A DNA stretch of 64,000 nucleotides. Source: Hydractinia symbiolongicarpus. Taxonomy: Eukaryota > Cnidaria > Hydrozoa > Anthoathecata > Hydractiniidae. The translations under genes and the position numbers were made by a program. Under the pieces are notes generated by a model. That model had not been told where the DNA came from and did not search any database. It saw only the letters and a program-made list of their open reading frames with translations. This document shows positions 59,901 to 64,000 of the stretch, in pieces. The stretch lies in assembly GCF_029227915.1 (NCBI RefSeq), contig NC_079881.1, positions 27,877,501 to 27,941,500 on the forward strand, given 5' to 3'. The number at the start of each line of letters is the position of its first letter. Position 1 is the stretch's first letter.

Positions 59901-62900
59901 CCTGGGTACTTTCTTTGTATACTTTTGACTATAGGGGCCAAGCCCGGAATTTACGGGAAATCGCGGGTTTTCGTTTGCCGGCGATTAAACTTCTTTTATT
60001 CAGCGTCTCATCAAAAATGAAAACATTTTTAAAAACTACAAGTCCTATGCGTTTTAGTGGTGAAAAAATAATTTAAAAAATCGTTCTGGAAATGAGTTTA
60101 CTCCCTGGGTACTTTCTTTGTATACTTTTGACTATACGGGCCGAGTCCGGGATTTAGGGAAATCGCAGGTTTTCGTTTGCCGGCGATTAAAATTTTTTTA
60201 TTCAGCATCCCATCAAATATGAAAATATTTTTGAAAACTACAAGTCTCATGCGTTTAGTGGTAAAAAAATAATATAAAAAATCGTTCGGGAAATGAGTTT
60301 ACTCCCTGGGTACTTTCTTTGTATACTTTTGACTATACGGGCCAAGCCCGGGATTTACGGGAAATCGCGGGGTGTCGTTTGCCGGCGATTAAACTTCTTT
60401 TATTCAGCGTCTCATCAAAAATGAAAACATTTTTGAAAACTACAAGTCTCATGCGTTTTGGTGGTGAAAAAATAATTTAAAAAATCGTTCGGGAAATGAG
60501 TTTACTCCCTGGGTACTTTCTTTGTATACTTTTGACTATACGGGCCAAGCCCGGGATTTACGGGAAATCGCGGGTTTTCGTTTGCCGGCGATTAAACTTC
60601 TTTTATTCAGCGTCTCATCAAAAATGAAAACATTTTTGAAAACTACAAGTCTCATGCGTTTTGGTGGTGAAAAAATAATTTAAAAAATCGTTCGGGAAAT
60701 GAGTTTACTCCCTGGGTACTTTCTTTGTATACTTTTGACTATACGGGCCGAGTCCGGGATTTAGGGAAATCGCAGGTTTTCGTTTGCCGGCGATTAAACT
60801 TCTTTTATTCAGCGTCTCATCAAAAATGAAAACATTTTTAAAAACTACAAGTCTTATGCGTTTTAGTGGTGAAAAAATAATTTAAAAAATCGTTCTGGAA
60901 ATGAGTTTACTCCCTGGGTACTTTCTTTGTATACTTTTGACTATACGGGCCGAGTCCGGGATTTAGGGAAATCGCAGGTTTTCGTTTGCCGGCGATTAAA
61001 ATTCTTTTATTCAGCATCCCATCAAATATGAAAATATTTTTGAAAACTACAAGTCTCATGCGTTTAGTGGTGAAAAAATAATTTAAAAAATCGTTCGGGA
61101 AATGAGTTTACTCCCTGGGTACTTTCTTTGTATACTTTTGACTATACGGGCCAAGCCGGGATTTACGGGAAATCGCGGGTTTTCGTTTGCCGGCGATTAA
61201 ACTTCTTTTATTCAGCGTCTCATCAAAAATGAAAACATTTTTGAAAACTACAAGTCTCATGCGTTTTAGTGGTGAAAAAATAATTTAAAAAATCCTTCGG
61301 GAAATGAGTTTACTCCCTGGGTACTTTCTTTGTATACTTTTGACTATACCGGCCAAGCCGGGATTACGGGAAATCGCGGGTTTTCGTTTGCCGGCGATTA
61401 AACTTCTTTTATTCAGCGTCTCATCAAAAATGAAAAAATTCTTAAAACCTACAAGTCTTATGCGTTTTAGTGGTGAAAAAAATAATTTAAAAAATCGTTC
61501 TGGAAATAAGTTTACTCCCTGGGTACTTTCTTTGTATACTTTTGACTATAGGGGCCATGCCCGGAATTTACGGGAAATCGCGGGTTTTCGTTTGCCGGCG
61601 ATTAAACTTCTTTTATTCAGCGTCTCATCAAAAATGAAAACATTTTTAAAAACTACAAGTCTTATGCGTTTTAGTGGTGAAAAAATAATTTAAAAAATCG
61701 TTCTGGAAATGAGTTTACTCCCTGGGTACTTTCTTTGTATACTTTTGACTATACGGGCCGAGTCCGGGATTTAGGGAAATCGCAGGTTTTCGTTTGCCGG
61801 CGATTAAAATTCTTTTATTCAGCATCCCATCAAATATGAAAATATTTTTAAAAACTACAAGTCTCATGCGTTTAGTGGTAAAAAAATAATATAAAAAATC
61901 GTTCGGGAAATGAGTTTACTCCCTGGGTACTTTCTTTGTATACTTTTGACTATACGGGCCAAGCCCGGGATTTACGGGAAATCGCGGGTTTTCGTTTGCC
62001 GGCGATTAAACTTCTTTTATTCAGCGTCTCATCAAAAATGAAAACATTTTTGAAAACTACAAGTCTCATGCGTTTTGGTGGTGAAAAAATAATTTAAAAA
62101 ATCGTTCGGGAAATGAGTTTACTCCCTGGGTACTTTCTTTGTATACTTTTGACTATACGGGCCAAGCCCGGGATTTACGGGAAATCGCGGGTTTTCGTTT
62201 GCCGGCGATTAAACTTCTTTTATTCAGCGTCTCATCAAAAATGAAAACATTTTTGAAAACTACAAGTCTCATGCGTTTTGGTGGTGAAAAAATAATTTAA
62301 AAAATCGTTCGGGAAATGAGTTTACTCCCTGGGTACTTTCTTTGTATACTTTTGACTATACGGGCCAAGCCCGGGATTTACGGGAAATCGCGGGTTTTCG
62401 TTTGCCGGCGATTAAACTTCTTTTATTCAGCGTCTCATCAAAAATGAAAACATTTTTGAAAACTACAAGTCTCATGCGTTTTGGTGGTGAAAAAATAATT
62501 TAAAAAATCGTTCGGGAAATGAGTTTACTCCCTGGGTACTTTCTTTGTATACTTTTGACTATACGGGCCAAGCCCGGGATTTACGGGAAATCGCGGGTTT
62601 TCGTTTGCCGGCGATTAAACTTCTTTTATTCAGCGTCTCATCAAAAATGAAAACATTTTTGAAAACTACAAGTCTCATGCGTTTTGGTGGTGAAAAAATA
62701 ATTTAAAAAATCGTTCGGGAAATGAGTTTACTCCCTGGGTACTTTCTTTGTATACTTTTGACTATACGGGCCGAGTCCGGGATTTAGGGAAATCGCAGGT
62801 TTTCGTTTGCCGGCGATTAAACTTCTTTTATTCAGCGTCTCATCAAAAATGAAAACATTTTTAAAAACTACAAGTCTTATGCGTTTTAGTGGTGAAAAAA

Positions 62901-63511
62901 TAATTTAAAAAATCGTTCTGGAAATGAGTTTACTCCCTGGGTACTTTCTTTGTATACTTTTGACTATACGGGCCGAGTCCGGGATTTAGGGAAATCGCAG
63001 GTTTTCGTTTGCCGGCGATTAAAATTCTTTTATTCAGCATCCCATCAAATATGAAAATATTTTTGAAAACTACAAGTCTCATGCGTTTAGTGGTAAAAAA
63101 ATAATATAAAAAATCGTTCGGGAAATGAGTTTACTCCCTGGGTACTTTCTTTGTATACTTTTGACTATACGGGCCAAGCCCGGGATTTACGGGAAATCGC
63201 GGGTTTTCGTTTGCCGGCGATTAAACTTCTTTTATTCAGCGTCTCATCAAAAATGAAAACATTTTTGAAAACTACAAGTCTCATGCGTTTTGGTGGTGAA
63301 AAAATAATTTAAAAAATCGTTCGGGAAATGAGTTTACTCCCTGGGTACTTTCTTTGTATACTTTTGACTATACGGGCCGAGTCCGGGATTTACGGGAAAT
63401 AGCGGACTTTCGTTTGCCGGCGATTAAACTTCTTTTATTCAGCGTCCCATCAAATATGAAAATATTTTTGAAAACTACAAGTCTCATGCGTTTAGTGGTA
63501 AAAAAATAATA
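56941..63511 (-). repeat. Homogenised satellite subfamily with ggtggtg and agcatccc variants
   Basis: Monomers reading gcgttttggtggtg dominate from 57210 on, with runs of consecutive near-identical units near 57200-58260 and 62000-62700. A shorter monomer with agcatcccatcaaatatg and gcgtttagtggtaaaaaa recurs at 56964, 58585, 60204 and further right, about every eight monomers (1,620 bp). A gtgtagtggtaa unit at 56611 recurs at 59851 (3,240 bp). The block lies next to the array edge. Confidence 0.8.
62004..62206 (-). repeat. Representative 203-bp monomer, with hairpin and phased CGGG motifs
   Basis: Monomer counted base by base: 36 C, 41 G and 12 CpG including the one across the monomer junction. 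Arms TCAAAAATG and CATTTTTGA around an AAAA loop (62032-62053) form a 9-bp perfect hairpin. CGGG occurs at 62158, 62169, 62178 and 62188, about one helical turn apart. T/A runs (aaaaaataatttaaaaaa) flank the centre. Function is unknown. Confidence 0.85.
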
Positions 63512-64000
63512 CTAGAAATTAAAAAAAAAGGTTGCGAAGCATTTCGCAAGTTGCAAGCAAAATTAAACTATCCAATACTTTGTCCCTAGCGCTTCTTGTT
63601 TAATTGGCGCTAACATCTTCCGAAATACATCAAAATTGAATATCATATAGAAGAACCCTGGGGACGAGGTAGGAAAATGAACGCTCTGCGGAACAATTCG
63701 TTGCTCAAAAACAGTTTTTTTGCGAATAGACTGCGCGAGTATTTGATGTGCGTGGGATATTCTTTTCAAAATGTGCGAGAAAATTAGATTACGCGAAACT
63801 AACAAAAACGAATAACGCGTGTTAAAATTTTGTACCGCCTTTTCCCACAGAATGGTAAAAGTAAAGAGCGCAATACAAAATTACACTTTTAGCAGTATTC
63901 CGAAAGATATGTGATACATCGAGTTGTACTACCCGCAGAAGTTGGTCCTATTGTTAACGATTTCGTAAATGACCTCACAACAAAACAGTATTTTTTTCAC
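63512..64000. other. Non-satellite flank of the array, no gene recognised
   Basis: The satellite phase ends at 63511 and is followed by ctagaaatt and an A9 run. A perfect 7-bp inverted repeat TTGCGAA-GCAT-TTCGCAA lies at 63532-63549. A minus-strand frame of 80 codons (63563-63805) starts at TTG, not ATG, and resembles no family I know. The sequence is of mixed composition with several CpG. It may be the end of another dispersed repeat or ordinary intergenic DNA. Confidence 0.6.

Larger units (their letters stand above)
30827..63511 (-). repeat. 203-bp satellite array, orientation B (main right block)
   Basis: About 161 head-to-tail monomers without orientation change over 32.7 kb. The commonest monomer (for example 62004-62206) is 203 bp and 38 percent GC. 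Subtypes alternate: gggccaagccggg, gggccgagtccggg, gggccaagccccgg with aaaacgc, ccggccaagc and cgtgccaag linkers; cttcttttattcag versus cctctttcattaag ends. Subtype order repeats in blocks of 3 to 16 monomers. The array stops inside a monomer at 63511 (ggtaaaaaaataata). Frames of 60-129 codons that cross monomers are side effects of the sequence and are not annotated as genes. Confidence 0.97.

Noticed and set aside
62143-62160. GTATA...TATAC inverted repeat in each monomer as an operator
   Set aside because: A 5-bp stem with 8-nt loop in AT-rich DNA is weak and is lost in many variants; no independent support.
63563-63805. 80-codon minus-strand frame in the right flank
   Set aside because: It starts at TTG, is short, shows no recognisable domain, and its length is compatible with chance.
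63987-64000. Last bases (tatttttttcac) resembling the start of an A-orientation satellite monomer
   Set aside because: Only about a dozen low-complexity bases before the window ends; cannot be distinguished from chance.

Overview
The window is eukaryotic, almost certainly an invertebrate animal, and is a long satellite-DNA domain with no recognisable host gene. About 55 kb of the 64 kb is one tandem repeat with a 202-204 bp monomer (roughly 270 copies). The rest is two copies of one non-LTR retrotransposon (CR1-like: ORF1 with an SGNH-hydrolase domain, ORF2 with APE-type endonuclease plus reverse transcriptase) and about 0.5 kb of non-satellite DNA at the right edge. The LINE type is common in cnidarians and some other marine invertebrates; a cnidarian host is an inference, not shown by the sequence. 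I call the monomer orientation that reads cttggcccgtatagtcaaaag on the top strand 'A' (+) and its reverse complement 'B' (-). Layout: A array 1-9833; B array 9834-11483; LINE copy 1 (5'-truncated, minus strand) 11484-15430; A array 15431-18173; B array 18174-26075; LINE copy 2 (near full length, minus strand) 26076-30826; B array 30827-63511; non-satellite flank 63512-64000. The orientation therefore switches several times. The strand switch at 9833/9834 is the edge of a 5.6 kb direct segmental duplication (9834-15430 = 24426-30023) that carries LINE copy 1, and it also forms a fold-back with 920-bp arms. The switch at about 18173 is a tail-to-tail quasi-palindrome with an 18-nt spacer. Within each array the monomers form higher-order repeats (HORs) of 3, 6, 8, 11, 14/15 and 16 monomers. 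The left A array and the 19.4-24.8 kb B array are mirror copies of each other. The LINE is the only coding content. Copy 1 has an open ORF2 (1030 codons) but lost its 5' half of ORF1. Copy 2 has the whole unit, but ORF1 carries two in-frame TAA stops and ORF2 a one-base insertion. ORF2 has no AUG before the endonuclease domain. It lies in the -1 frame relative to ORF1 and opens exactly at a U UUU UUA heptamer in the correct phase, with a potential 10-bp stem starting 6 nt downstream. That arrangement suggests programmed -1 frameshifting makes an SGNH-EN-RT fusion, and is the most interesting functional signal here. In the satellite itself, one counted monomer holds 12 CpG (about 7 expected from its base composition), four CGGG motifs one helical turn apart, and a 9-bp perfect hairpin. 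Assembly error is a real alternative explanation for some inversions and duplications and should be excluded with long reads.
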